This document shows, piece after piece, positions 1 to 11,976 of a stretch of 64,000 nt of DNA. Made by a program: the position numbers and the translations under genes. Source of the stretch: Mytilisepta virgata (lineage: Eukaryota > Mollusca > Bivalvia > Mytilida > Mytilidae); assembly GCA_028015205.1 (NCBI GenBank), contig CM051520.1, positions 12,682,501-12,746,500 of the forward strand. Reading direction: 5' to 3'. Below the pieces are notes generated by a model. That model was not told where the DNA came from and made no database searches. It was given only the letters and a program-made list of their open reading frames with translations. The first letter of the stretch is position 1. Each line of letters begins with the position of its first letter.

Positions 1-1926
1 CATCAAAAAGTTGGGATCGGGCACATTTGGAACAGCATTTCTGTGTAAATAATAACGAGTCCAATTAAAGCAATTAAAATTAAATTCCGAAAAGTACGGA
101 AAGATATGAAAAACTTAACAAATAATACTAGAAAATAATTTTATACAGACTCTAATATGTATAATTTTTTTGTTTTGTTCTTTTTTTTTAAGGTGGTACG
201 CGATCCCTTTGCATAACGTTCACTAGAAATATCGTACAATCATAATATCAGTTATAAAATTTTCAATTTGGAATCTGCGGTTTAATACGCATGACTGCAT
301 GACTTTTTTTTTCATTGGCCGGCTGGTTGTGTTTGGCGGGAAAGTTTTACACAGCGAAGATCAAATCGGCGACAGTAGGAATTATAAAAGATAAATTTGG
401 TATTACAAACTATCTTTACGACAGAATTTTTGAATATAGTTGATATTATTTTATTGTGGGGTGCAATGTATTGGTTTGAAGCGTGAAATCTGGCCCAACC
501 ACGTGGCCAAAGTCTAGAAATCAAGACGAGACTTATGTCATTAGTGGTGCATTTTTTTTATTTAAATCCATGTTTTTTTGCATTTTGCTCAGCAAGCATA
601 AGTAGCTGTAGTTAAAAGTTTGAAAAATATTCTAACACTGTTCATGGAAATAGGTTGCCCCTGACGCCATCTTGTCACACCAGTGAACAAGCTGACCTGA
701 ACAAAAAGTAATTATTATAAGATATAGCTCGTAAATGTAATGGTGAACAACAAAGCAGTGTTTTTATTTTTTTTTTTGTAGAAACTGTTACTCTAGCTTG
801 CGCTTTACAGTTGTATAGCAGGTTTCCCTCAATTAAAATGTTCAAAATGTGGTCTTTATTAGCACTACTGGACACATTAACAAGCTTGTGCAATAATATG
901 TGTTGTTGGCATGGCCAATGATGCCAGCACAGCAATAGCCCTTTCTAGAAACTCATTTCTGGTATCACGATTCTGGCTCTAAAAATATTTACTTTCCTTT
1001 CCGGTGAACGAAACTTTCTAGCCTTAGTATGTAGCCCATATGTAGAAAATGCATATGCTCCTATAGCGCTCGCTATTACATTCTGCTCGGGACAATATTT
1101 CTCAGTTTCATGCAATAACCCTTTTATTGCATGGCATCACCTCCCAGATCCTGGAAATAACCTGAAAAACTATCAGTGATATCATCCTTACAATGCAGTA
1201 TTGCTCACCGTGCAATATCGGCGAATATTGCATGCTATTTTTGGAAAGATTGCAAATCGTTCCTATGCCATCAGACTCCAAAACTGAAAGTGTGGCCTTT
1301 TCGATACCATCGGACATAAGTACATAAAATGTAGTTCCAATGATGAGAGCATTTGTAAAATATTACGAGTACTTTATTCTTGTTGATAATATCTGAACTA
1401 ACATTTTTGTTATTTACCGAAATTTTCAAGAAAATAAAATGAATTTCCAAACAATATTTCGAAGACATGACGTGCAGCAGATGAACATATCAAAACAAAT
1501 CTACGCAGATACAGCTTCCAGTTACATTTCCACTGAGTGCATACATGTGTACATGTATATACAGATATAGAAGGCTTTTACATTCATAGTTTTATTTTAA
1601 AGATTATCGATTAATAAAAAGTATTATGTTGCTTTTGTAAGTGTTAACGAATATTCTTTTAGGATTGACCCTTTTAGATTATGCATGTTTTGAAGTTTCA
1701 GCCATTTTGTATTTCCGTCTGAGAAACGTGCTGTATGCATTTAAGTTACTCATTACATTTGAATTGTTTATTATAAAAAATCAACCTGCCAAACCGCTGC
1801 TTAAATTTCCATTGATAATTTATACATTTACCACAATTTCAAAATATTGACGGTGAAATGGATCAAGACTTTAATAGTAGAATGGATATATAGTTATTTC
1901 GGGAACCCAAAAATAACTCCGGGAAT
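1..1926. other. Intergenic stretch, no gene seen
   Basis: AT-rich DNA with short chance reading frames only (none above 90 codons) and no recognisable protein or RNA motif. It contains T-runs and a few short microsatellite-like stretches. It ends at the left boundary of the hAT-like element that starts at 1927. Confidence 0.6.
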
Positions 1927-2244
1927 CAGGGGTTGCTCTGGCTCCTAAAAAGTAGGAGCCAGAAAAATCGCCAGGTGCCATTTTCAGGAGCCAGTTTATA
2001 AAATGAGGAGCCAGATAAAATTTTATATCAAGGAGCCAAACTGTGTCAATCTTGCAACTGTTGTTCAGTGTTCTCCCCAGAAATTTTGGATAGCATCACA
2101 TTTAACGTACCTTCCTATTTGTAGATACCGCTCCGATCGCGTCGCGGAAATGTACATGTACAACTGCTTTAAGTTTATTTGTGAATGATGTACTGTATTT
2201 ATATTATAATATATTAAATGCGATAATTTGTTCTATCTTTTCTT

Positions 2245-4108
2245 GTTTTTGGCCGGGTTGCACAGAGTGCAAATCCGGGTTATAGTATGGTGAATGTCGG
2301 GCGGGCGGCGGGCGGGCGGCGGCGGCGGGCGGGCGGGGAAAATGGGTACCTATTTTGTGAAATCAACTCCTCCTACAGTTTTTCACCCACATCCTTGAAA
2401 CTTCATAGAATGTTTCTATATATATTGAAGATGTGCACCTCACTTTATGGAATTATTTCAGGAATTATTTCCCATTTTTCCAAACTTTGGAACTTAGTCG
2501 TTTTTTATTGACATCTTCAATAGAGGGTACCTATTTTGTGAAATCAACTCCTCCTACAGTTTTTCACCCACATCCTTGAAACTTCATAGAATGTTTCTAT
2601 ATATATTGAAGATGTGCACCTCACTTTATGGAGTTATTTCAGGAATTATTTCCCATTTTTCCAAACTTTGGAACTTAGTTGTTTTTTTATTGACATCTTC
2701 AATAGAGGGTACCTATTTTGTGAAATCAACTCCTCCTACAGTTTTTCACCCACATCCTTGAAACTTCATAGAATGTTTCTATATATATTGAAGATGTGCA
2801 CCTCACTTTATGGAGTTATTTCAGGAATTATTTCCCATTTTTCCAAACTTTGGAACTTAGTTGTTTTTTTATTGACATCTTCAATAGAGGGTACCTATTT
2901 TGTGAAATCAACTCCTCCTACAATTTTTCACCCACATCCTTGAAACTTCATAGAATGTTTCTATATATATTGAAGATGTGCACCTCACTTTATGGAATTA
3001 TTTCAGGAATTATTTCCCATTTTTCCAAACCTTGGAACTTAGTCGTTTTTTATTGACATCTTCAATAAAGGGTACCTATTTTGTGAAATCAACTCCTCCT
3101 ACAGTTTTTCACCCACATCCTTGAAACTTCATAGAATGTTTCTATATATATTGAAGATGTGCACCTCACTTTATGGAATTATTTCAGGAATTATTTCCCA
3201 TTTTTCCAAACATTGGAACTTAGTTGTTTTTTTATTGACATCTTCAATAGAGGGTACCTATTTTGTGAAATCAACTCCTCCTACAGTTTCTCACCACATC
3301 CTTGAAACTTCATAGAATGTTTCTATATATATTGAAGATGTGCACCTCACTTTATGGAGTTATTTCAGGAATTATTTCCCATTTTTCCAAACTTTGGAAC
3401 TTAGTTGTTTTTTTATTGACATCTTCAATAGAGGGTACCTATTTTGTGAAATCAACTCCTCCTACAATTTTTCACCCACATCCTTGAAACTTCATAGAAT
3501 GTTTCTATATATATTGAAGATATGCACCTCACTTTATGGAATTATTTCAGGAATTATTTCCCATTTTTCCAAACATTGGAACTTAGTCGTTTTTTATTGA
3601 CATCTTCAATAGAGGGTACCTATTTTGTGAAATCAACTCCTCCTACAGTTTTTCACCCACATCCTTGAAACTTCATAGAATGTTTCTATATATATTGAAG
3701 ATGTGCACCTCACTTTATGGAATTATTTCAGGAATTATTTCCCATTTTTCCAAACATTGGAACTTAGTTGTTTTTTTATTGACATCTTCAATAGAGGGTA
3801 CCTATTTTGTGAAATCAACTCCTCCTACAGTTTTTCACCCACATCCTTGAAACTTCATAGAATGTTTCTATATATATTGAAGATGTGCACCTCACTTTAT
3901 GGAATTTTTCAGGAATTATTTCCCATTTTTCCAAACATTGGAACTTAGTCGTTTTTTATTGACATCTTCAATAGAGGGTACCTATTTTGTGAAATCAACT
4001 CCTCCTACAGTTTTTCACCCACATCCTTGAAACTTCATAGAATGTTTCTATATATATTGAAGATGTGCACCTCACTTTATGGAATTATTTCAAGAATTAT
4101 TTCCCATG
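2245..4108 (+). repeat. Core-repeat element with 182-bp tandem array (about 9.7 copies)
   Basis: A T-run and an imperfect hairpin (GTTGCAC...GTGCAA inside ggccggg...tccggg, 2252-2280) are followed by atggtgaatgtcgggcgg, a (GGCGGGC)n stretch (2298-2338), and then tandem units starting with gggtaccta at 2344, 2525, 2707, 2889, 3070, 3252, 3433, 3614, 3796 and 3976 (spacing 180-182 bp). Units differ by only a few substitutions, so the expansion is recent or homogenised. Overlapping reading frames on the plus strand here merely reflect the repeat. The layout matches other core-repeat families in the window. Confidence 0.85.
2298..2338. repeat. GC-only (GGCGGGC)n microsatellite
   Basis: About 40 bases of only G and C, made of ggcgggc-like units, in otherwise AT-rich DNA. 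It sits between the hairpin and the first 182-bp unit of the array. Confidence 0.8.
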
Positions 4109-4599
4109 TGCAATATGATCTTTTAATCACCTTTGTCACCACTACAATAACACCCAGCAACCCGGCCATTTGTGTCTTTGACCCATTTTTATTAAATAAA
4201 AATAAAGAAATATTTATAGTTCATTGTTTTTTAAAATGTCATAATGTCTGCTCATTATCTACATCTACCAAACAGTGACCACCTTCAATTTATTGAAGAT
4301 TACATGCATGTCACAGGAGCCAGACATAGATTACTAAATTTACAATTCGTATTAGACAGTCAGATGTCTTGTTTACGTTTTGCATTTTCTCCATCACAAT
4401 TTTGACCTTTGACATTGAAGTTTTCAATGACATAAGCTAATTAGTGTCAGCTTGGGATCGTTAACATCTTAACAGTCATATAGCTTAAGGGCAATTAACA
4501 CCTGTTTAATCACTGTTTAATGGCATTGGGGACTAATTACAGGTGTAATCAATCAAGGGAATGATGTATTATTTTGATTATAAGCGGCAATTAGGTCGT

Positions 4600-4938
4600 T
4601 CACGAGTTGCGCAAAATTTCAACATTTTCAAAAATATAGCATCTGGGAGACTTGGATAGGATCTCAGCGATTTCTGATAGCGTCTCGGTGCCGTAAAAGG
4701 TCTCAGGGAGAACACTGGTTGTTGAATGTGTGTCGCTCGTATTTCTATTTGAAAACAGTCGGACAGCATTTGAAGGTTTTGGACTACTAGGTGCTACATT
4801 ACCTATAGATGCAATTTTTGAAGTTTTTGGACTAACAGGTTGACTGTCACTGTTGTCAATAGCTCTGGAGCTAAACCCAAATACAGATAGTTTTGTCGTC
4901 TTTGACGACGAATTTGTCAAATCTAACTTTCGCTTCAC
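4600..4938 (-). pseudogene. Serine-rich reading frame, possible transposase N-terminal remnant
   Basis: A 112-codon open frame starts MKRKLDLTNSSSKTTKL and is rich in Ser, Thr, Pro and Asn. No domain is recognised. A short basic start followed by a low-complexity Ser-rich stretch is common at the N-terminus of hAT/ZMYM-type transposases, and the frame lies inside the hAT-like element 1927-8019, so a remnant of its transposase is a reasonable guess. No downstream BED finger, RNase-H fold or dimerisation region was found on the same strand. A chance frame cannot be excluded. Confidence 0.25.
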
Positions 4939-5088
4939 CCTAATTACGTTGGCGTATATGTAGTTTTGGAAAATGAATAATTATATTTCATTGAGACAAC
5001 TATTTATAAGAAAGAAATCTAAAGTTTTCTAATTTCTTTGATTATATTGAGTTATTACATTGTACAGGCCTCTACAATAACAATTTTT

Positions 5089-6755
5089 TAGGGTTAGGTT
5101 GCTAAGCAACCAAAACCCTTATGCCGTCGGTCGTTTGGTTAGACAATGAAGGAAACTTTGGAAATCTGGTGTTTTGTGGAAAAAGTTGGACCAGAAGTTT
5201 TTGAAACTATGTTTTTATGAGTAAATATGCAAGCTTATCTAGGATTGAAGCTTAAGCAAGGCTAGTTAAGCAGCTTTTTATCTCGATTTTGAGATGACAC
5301 ATGCGCAAAGCAACCTCCATATTTTTCGAATTACGACTATGTTTATATTGGAATATCATATAAGAAAATAAACATTCCGCGGTAAAATAGTCCTAATATT
5401 TGTTGTTGCTGGTGGAGTTGTTTTTTAATAGAAATGTAACTGAAACACACCGAGAAGTGTAATTGTCCAGTTATTTAATAAAAGATGTGTGTTTTATTGA
5501 CGATTTCCTTTTTGTTTTGAAAGCCGTGTAAAGTATTCGCACCTTTTAAAGTGTACAATGCTATCGGCGTAAGGATTTTGAATGTTGACATTTGCACGGA
5601 TATTTTGGGAAGGATTACAATCAGGTTTATTTTCAAAAGATTTCAAAGGTAAGTTCCATTTTTGTTGTGAACGTGATTGTTAACTTATACAGAACATATT
5701 TTGCACATTATTTGCTTATTCTTCTTGTAATTCTGATGGTATTTTGTGTATTTGATTAACCTTTTGACCTGATCATCGTGACTTCATTTTGTCAAACCTG
5801 TTGGTCAGTGATAGAATTGCATACAGGTTATTTGAAATGCCGACAATTTGCACATTAAGATTGAAAAACACTGTGTTTATCATTAATTTAGAAAACGGTA
5901 TTATCGAAGGTATAATGGGTTTATTTTAATTGAAAGCTTGAATGTTTACGTTCTTTTTGTGTATTTGATTAACCTTTTGACCTGATCATCGTGACTTCAT
6001 TTTGTCAAACCTGTTGGTCAGTGATAGAATTGCATACAGGTTATTTGAAATTCCGACAACTTGCACATTAAGATTGAAAAACACTGTGTTTATCATTAAT
6101 TTAGAAAACTGTATTATCGAAGGTATAATGGGTTTATTTTAATTGAAAGCTTGAATGTTTACGTTCTGATCTACCTGCACATGCGCAATGTAGTGTAAAT
6201 AGAAATAACCCCCTTCTACAATTGTCCAAACTTTGTCTTTTTATATAACCTTAATAACTTGAAGACCTTTGATTTCTGTTTATTTTAATTCATCAAATCA
6301 TTATTATGCGTTTGACTTTTTAAAAAAATTCAATTTAGAGTGATAATTCAAGAAACGTTAGCCGACTCGTGCTTTCTTTGATTGATTAGTGCATATTTAT
6401 GTACAGACATGCGCAGTAAAGTTGAGTAGTAGAACCTTCAGCTCAGATACACTGTGTTGCGAAAATATACGTTTTAAAAAATCACTGTATATTTTGAAAC
6501 CAAAGCAATACATATGCTGTCAATTTAAAAAAAAATCAGTCACCTACCCACAGGAACATTATTATATAATAGACACTTTTTCCGCAGAGCTCGTTAACTT
6601 TCATAATTGATGTATTTCCTTGTAAATAATACTGTTAATAAAAAGAATTCAATACCAAAACCTATTTTGCAATACATTGTACAAACAAAAAGCATTGAAA
6701 TAATCATCAGCAATGTTTGTACAAATAAAAGTCAAATGCTAGCAACCTAACCCTA
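5089..6755. mobile_element. TIR element ending TAGGGTTAGGTTGCTA
   Basis: The ends are exact inverted copies of a 16-mer: TAGGGTTAGGTTGCTA at 5089-5104 and TAGCAACCTAACCCTA at 6740-6755. The first 180 bases (5089-5268) recur, apparently without change, at 10933-11112. No transposase is visible and no clear target duplication flanks it, so it is probably a non-autonomous copy nested in the larger hAT-like element. Confidence 0.6.
5742..6167. repeat. Two-copy tandem duplication, 213-bp unit
   Basis: Units 5742-5954 and 5955-6167 are almost identical, with a few substitutions (for example gccgacaatttg versus tccgacaacttg). They lie inside the TIR element 5089-6755. Confidence 0.8.
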
Positions 6756-6769
6756 CCGGTGCTATGCAC

Positions 6770-7590
6770 TTTGATTTAACTTGTCCCTTTGGACAAGTGT
6801 TTTCTTAAATCAACTTGTCCGGAAGGATTTGACACTTGTCCGAAAATTGAGTTTGATATGTAAAGTTGCTTTAAGAAAGGTGTCTAAAATAATAAAACAA
6901 TATTTAAGGAGTTGTTTTATTGAGTAAATTTAAACATTCTACGGTCAATGTCCCTTTGACTAGAAAGAAAATGAGAGTAAATAAAAAAATTAAATGACTA
7001 GAAATGGCCAAAAAACCATAATGCCTCCGAACATGTTGAAAGATAAAGTAATTAAGTGTCAGGTAAAGCACAGTAATCAGTCACTCAGTGAGTCAGAGTT
7101 ATTGTCATCATCAGATTCTGACATTGGTTCCTGTACATGTATATGTTGAAGTCTCAGCCGTATTTGAACATGTAAACCCGAATTTTGACAGACCCATTTA
7201 TCGTAATTTATTTACATTAACTCCGCTCACTGTTCATTGTAACACGCAATTACATTCATATTTATTCCGCCTGATAAAACGTTTACGCGATTCAGATTAA
7301 ATAGAAGAACAGTGAAATTGATTCTCCGGTATTTCTCCCTCGAAAGTGAAATCAAAAATAAAATAATTTTGTCATCCATATGCATGTAAGGTTTACCGAT
7401 AATTCTCGCTACCATAACCTGAATTTCAAATTAAAAATTGGAAGGTTTCCGATGAATATTTTTATTTCTAAGTCCTTCTTTCAGAATTTTTTTACTTGTC
7501 CCATCGGACAAGTACCAAGTCAAAGTTGATCGTCCGACGGAATTTTCAGCTGGTACCGGACAATCGGACAAGCGTTATTGTCGAGCCCTG
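6770..7590. mobile_element. Fragment of CAGGGCTCGACA-ended element
   Basis: The right end, reverse-complemented, starts CAGGGCTCGACAATAACG, a hAT-like terminus. Both sides hold facing cttgtcc/ggacaag clusters (6780-6840 and 7495-7573), which look like subterminal repeats. The left terminus abuts the TIR element 5089-6755 and its CAGGG end is not seen. No gene is visible inside. Confidence 0.45.
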
Positions 7591-8470
7591 ATTGTAGTAT
7601 AATTTGATAGAGCTTGGATCTCCCCTTGGTATTAAGCTTGTTTTGAAGAAAGAGACCGGGGAACAAGAAATTACTCAAAATTCTTACCAACTACCTAAAG
7701 GCGTTTATCACCTCATCATTCTAATATGATCATCTAATTGTTTTCTTCAATAAATGGCAATCATAAATCGTAATTGGCGATTTGAATTTCACACCTCGAT
7801 AATTTGTTTACCTTTTTCCTTTGACAGTTAAATACCGACACGCTCCAGAAAACACAAAACTTGCCTGTATTATCCAACATATCGATCTTTGGTACGTAAA
7901 CAGTAAATGGTGATACTTTTACACAGGGAAATGTAGGTGCCAAAAAAATCGCCATAAGCCGTTTTCAGGCGCCAGTTGAGAAAAAAAATCGCAATTGGCG
8001 ACCGTCAGCGCGATCCCTGCCGGGAATCCCAGTACGTGCGCATTGACAAGGTGTAGAAAAACTTCCATGTGTGTGATTTACATAATCGTTTATCTAGATA
8101 CATGTAAACTTGGAAAGTGGATTATTTGGAGTTGAAATTTGAAAAGCAAGAATGAATGTTTTATCTTTTCTCTATGTATAACAGACTTGTATTGTCAATC
8201 TGGAGGGCGATGAAGTAAAACTCAAATAAAACTTTCGTCAAAACTACAAAAGCAAAGTTGGAGTTGACCATACATTTAATTACTCACCTGATCCATTTCA
8301 ATGGTCCAAATCGCTAATATGACAGCCCATATTTTAAGGAAAGTCCGTGCAGTGAAAATAAAATACATGCCATCATTTTTTTCAATCGGTAATCAAAGGG
8401 AAATAATCCAATAAAAAAATATGGGTAAATTTACTAGGACCACGGTAAGTCTGACAGGAATAACAATAAT

Positions 8471-9260
8471 TTTTATACGCCCATCAAAATTTTGACGGGA
8501 CGTATTATGGTATACAAACGTCCGCGTCCGTCTGTCCATCGTAAACATGTCACTCCGTAACTTGAGGACGACTCGTCCAAATTTCACGAAACTTAACATA
8601 GTTGTTTCTTATGATGGTCAAACGATCTGTATACTTTTTGGTGAAAATAAGATTAAAATTTTTTGAGCTACGGGGCTTACTAAAACAGAAGTGTGCTTTT
8701 TTTTTTCACATGTCGTGCCGTATCTCAAAAACAATTTAAGATTATTGCTTAAAACTTTATACACTGCTTAGTTACGGGACTTTGTAACTAAACCAGAAGT
8801 GTATTTTTTTTTCACATGTTGCGCCGTATCTCAAAAACGATTTATGATTATTGCTTAAAACTTTACACACTTCTTAGTTATATTAATCTAAAGATCTGTA
8901 TACTTTTTGGTGATGATTCAAAATTTTATTTTAGAGTTATTGAGTTTTTTGTAAAAAAAAGGGGGGTTATATTATTAGTTATATTAATGTGAAGATCTGT
9001 ATACTTTTTCGTGATGATTATTTTATTTTTGAGTTATTGAATTTTTATTGAGTTTTTTGGTAAAAAAAGGTAGTCTTTTTTCGTCACATTTCGCATCGTA
9101 TCTCTATTGCTTAAAAGTTTACACGGTTATGTTTTACCGGGTTTCCATATACATCCCACCAGCAGCTCCAATAAATAAAGGAGGATTCTAAAAACATTTA
9201 TTATGTTTTTTTTACAAGACGACGTGCGTATCATGCGCTCGTGGCACAGCTATTTATTAG
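8471..9260 (+). repeat. Core-repeat element, TACGCCC...GGGACGTA hairpin family, copy 1
   Basis: After a T-run comes a hairpin, tacgcccatc/gacgggacgta, then tattatggtata and a gtccgcgtccgtctgtcc stretch. Internal blocks recur (agatctgtatactttttgg and the tcaaaaacgatttatgattattgc region appear two or three times). A second copy lies at 57995-58806, sharing the 3' part ending ...catgcgctcgtggcacagct. Confidence 0.75.
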
Positions 9261-10185
9261 AAAACAAATCCTCTTATTAGATATTAAAAGGTTATGGTTA
9301 TATATATTCTAACAATTCGAATGTCAACAAACTTTGGACATGTGTAGTAAAAATGATTTGTGAGATGCTCCAAGATCCGGGGCACGTGTTGCGAATTTGT
9401 CAACAGTATGGCGGGTCAATCAGAGTTTGCTGCCGTTTTTTACTTTGACATTAAAACAGCCATTTGAAGGAACAAGAAAAGTACTTTTTTGAAAGCAAAA
9501 TAAAATGATGCCGAAAGTATGACATAGCATTGTTTTCCTATTCTTAACATGCTTACGCCAGGTTGATCTTGTGCCAAAATTATGGGGTCAAAAATGAAGA
9601 CGGAACGAATAAATTCTATTTTTTTGGACGATTTTCCAAATGTATTAAACATTGTTGTGCTTTGATGTAAAAAAAAATTGAGATGACTATGGGTATGCAT
9701 TGTAAAAAGAAGTCATAATTCATGCTTGCACTTTTATTATTAAGTTTCCCAATTTAAAAGAAGTGCAAATTGACGGTCATCTGTTATATTTAGAAGGGGT
9801 CTTTATCCACCTTCTGTAACCCCTCAACATTAACATAACTATGAAACGGTTGAGATCTCAACTCTAAACATATTTTGTTTCTCCTTATAACAAGACACAC
9901 ATTCATTGGTGTATGAGGGGTACAAGTACCTACACATGTAGGATTGATATTTATATATTTTAAAACATGGGGATTCCCAATTTCTAATTATATCTGAATT
10001 TTGAGTATCCTTTAATTTGTGAATTTTATTTTCAGTACTTTTAGTATCTTCTTTAAAGTTATGCAAAATAGTAGAGATTTTTTTTGATAAAGGACCCAGT
10101 GAACAATTATACATATGTTTGTAGTAATTCAAAATCAATTGCTAATAAGTATGTCTGACATAATTCATTTACATCCATTTTTATA
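9261..10185. other. Intergenic stretch, no gene seen
   Basis: Only short frames (longest about 99 codons on the minus strand, 9839-10138) without recognisable motifs or splice-compatible neighbours. No repeat structure was noticed. Confidence 0.5.
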
Positions 10186-10188
10186 CGA

Positions 10189-10920
10189 CCGCAAAATTTT
10201 TGCGGTCGTATATTGGTATGACGTTGGCGTCGTCGTCGTCCGAAGACATTTGGTTTTCGCACTATAACTTTAGTATAAGTTAATAAAAATCTATGAAATT
10301 TAAACACAAGGTTTATGACCACAAAAGGAAGGTTGGGATTGATTTTGGGAGTTTTGGTCCCAACAGTTTAAGAATCAGGGGCCAAAAAAGGACCCAATAA
10401 GCATTTTTCTTGGTTTTCGCACAATAACTCTAGTATAAGTAAATAGAAATCTATGAAATTTTAACACAAGGTTTATGACCACAAAAGGAAGGTTGGGATT
10501 GTTTTTGGGAGTTTTGGTCCCAACAGTTTAGGAATTAGGGGCTAAAAAAGGGCCCAAATAAGCATTTTTCTTGGTTTTTGCACAATAACTCTAGTATAAG
10601 TAAATAGAAATCTATGAAATTTTAACACAAGGTTTATGACCACAAAAGGAAGGTTGGGATTGTTTTTGGGAGTTTTGGTCCCAACAGTTCAGGAATTAGG
10701 GGCCAAAAGGGTCCAAAATTAAACTTTGTTTGATTTCATTGAAAATTGAACTATTGGGGTTCTTTGATATGCCGAATCTAACCGTGCATTTAGATTCTTA
10801 ATTTTTGGTCCCGTTTTCAAATTGGTCTACATTAAGGTCCAAAGGGTCCAAAATTAAACTTAGTTTGGTTTTAACAAAAATTGAATTCTTTGGGTTCTTT
10901 GATATGCTGAATCTAAACAT
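10189..10920 (+). repeat. Core-repeat element, TACGACCGC...GCGGTCGTA hairpin family
   Basis: A T-run is followed by a near-perfect hairpin (tacgaccgcaaaa / ttttgcggtcgta, 10194-10220), then ttggtatgacgttggcg and gtcgtcgtcgtccg. Three tandem core units follow, beginning ttggttttcgcac or ttggtttttgcac near 10250, 10410 and 10572 (about 161 bp). Degenerate ccaaaattaaact blocks follow. Confidence 0.75.
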
Positions 10921-10932
10921 GTACTTAGTTTT

Positions 10933-11112
10933 TAGGGTTAGGTTGCTAAGCAACCAAAACCCTTATGCCGTCGGTCGTTTGGTTAGACAATGAAGGAAAC
11001 TTTGGAAATCTGGTGTTTTGTGGAAAAAGTTGGACCAGAAGTTTTTGAAACTATGTTTTTATGAGTAAATATGCAAGCTTATCTAGGATTGAAGCTTAAG
11101 CAAGGCTAGTTA
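10933..11112. mobile_element. Terminal fragment of TAGGGTTAGGTTGCTA element
   Basis: A 180-base block that appears identical to 5089-5268. Homology stops at ggctagtta on the right. No opposite terminus was found nearby, so this is a solo or internally diverged end. Confidence 0.7.
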
Positions 11113-11230
11113 CTACGCTCTTCACTTTAAAGGTAAAAAAAGCGGGAAATCCTTATCACGTGCGCTTTAAGAAGCCCTGTATTTTGATAATAAAATAAAA
11201 TATTTTTTAACTTCTTTCCTTATTGTAAAC

Positions 11231-11632
11231 ATGTCGTCTCACAATAGTAAATACTATGTGAAGAAATTGAAAAACACCGATGGCAACAAATCCCGTAAAA
11301 TCTTAACTTTTTTCAAACCAAGAGCTTTAACTGACGATGCCGCAACTGCATGTAATAAGTCAGAGGAAGCGTTATCTGAGACTGAATCAATTGAAAATGT
11401 TACTGATGTTGTTGATGTTTCTTCCAATGACAATTTAATTTCACATGATGATCAAAGTCAAACCAATACCGATTCGCTACTGATACAACCTGAGGACCAA
11501 GCTTGTAAAGTCCAAACTCAAACTGAAATCTGTAAACCAAATAATGAATTACCAACAATGAAACCTAGTAGTAGTAAAGTCATGACTGTGTTGGGTAGTA
11601 CTGACAGTAAAACTGCTTTTAGTGATCAATAA
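11231..11632 (+). pseudogene. Possible N-terminus of a hAT-type transposase
   Basis: A 133-codon open frame starts MSSHNSKYYVKKLKN and contains RKILTFFKPRA near residues 23-33. That resembles the short (I/L)TxFFKP motif often found at the start of hAT/ZMYM-like transposases. The rest is acidic and Ser/Thr/Asn-rich low complexity with no domain, ending at an in-frame TAA. It lies just downstream of the TAGGGTTAGG terminal block (10933-11112), so it may belong to that element. There is no detectable continuation with a catalytic core. A lineage-specific host gene or a chance frame is possible. Confidence 0.3.
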
Positions 11633-11976
11633 AAAACAAAAGTATATGATGTATCAGACAGAAGACTTTTTGATGCAAGGAGGTATGAAATGAGATTATA
11701 GTATGATACATACTAAAACTGACTTCTGGTATATTTGTAGTTTTCCCAATTTCTAAATTGCGTAAAAAAATTCCCAAAAGTGGCCAGGGTCCTTTTTCCC
11801 AAAATACCCAGATAAACCCCTGTTCAATTGCACAGTATTGCGCAATAGCAAGAAATTGATATGTGTGCCCTGTTATCAAAACTTTATTATTAACAAATTC
11901 CATTGTAAATTTGCCAGTAATTCTAGTTTAATGAACTTCATTGGAAATTTGCCAATATAAAATGTGCTGATGAAGC

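Larger units (their letters stand above)
1927..8019. mobile_element. Composite hAT-like DNA transposon with 8-bp target duplication
   Basis: The left end reads CAGGGGTTGCTCTGGC and the right end, reverse-complemented, reads CAGGGATCGCGCTGAC, an imperfect 16-bp terminal inverted repeat of the CAGGG type common in hAT elements. It is flanked by a perfect direct repeat ccgggaat (1919-1926 and 8020-8027), the 8-bp duplication expected of hAT insertion. Both subterminal regions carry related runs (gctcc/ggagcc on the left, gcgcc/ggcgacc on the right). Inside lie a 182-bp tandem array, another TIR element (5089-6755) and a fragment of a third element (6770-7590), so it is a nest of insertions. No intact transposase is visible; a short N-terminus-like frame is at 4600-4938 on the minus strand. 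Confidence 0.7.

Noticed and set aside
2287..4278. Series of overlapping plus-strand frames, 61-109 codons, of nearly identical protein
   Set aside because: They are translations of the 182-bp tandem array in shifting frames; no start context, conserved protein or splice structure.
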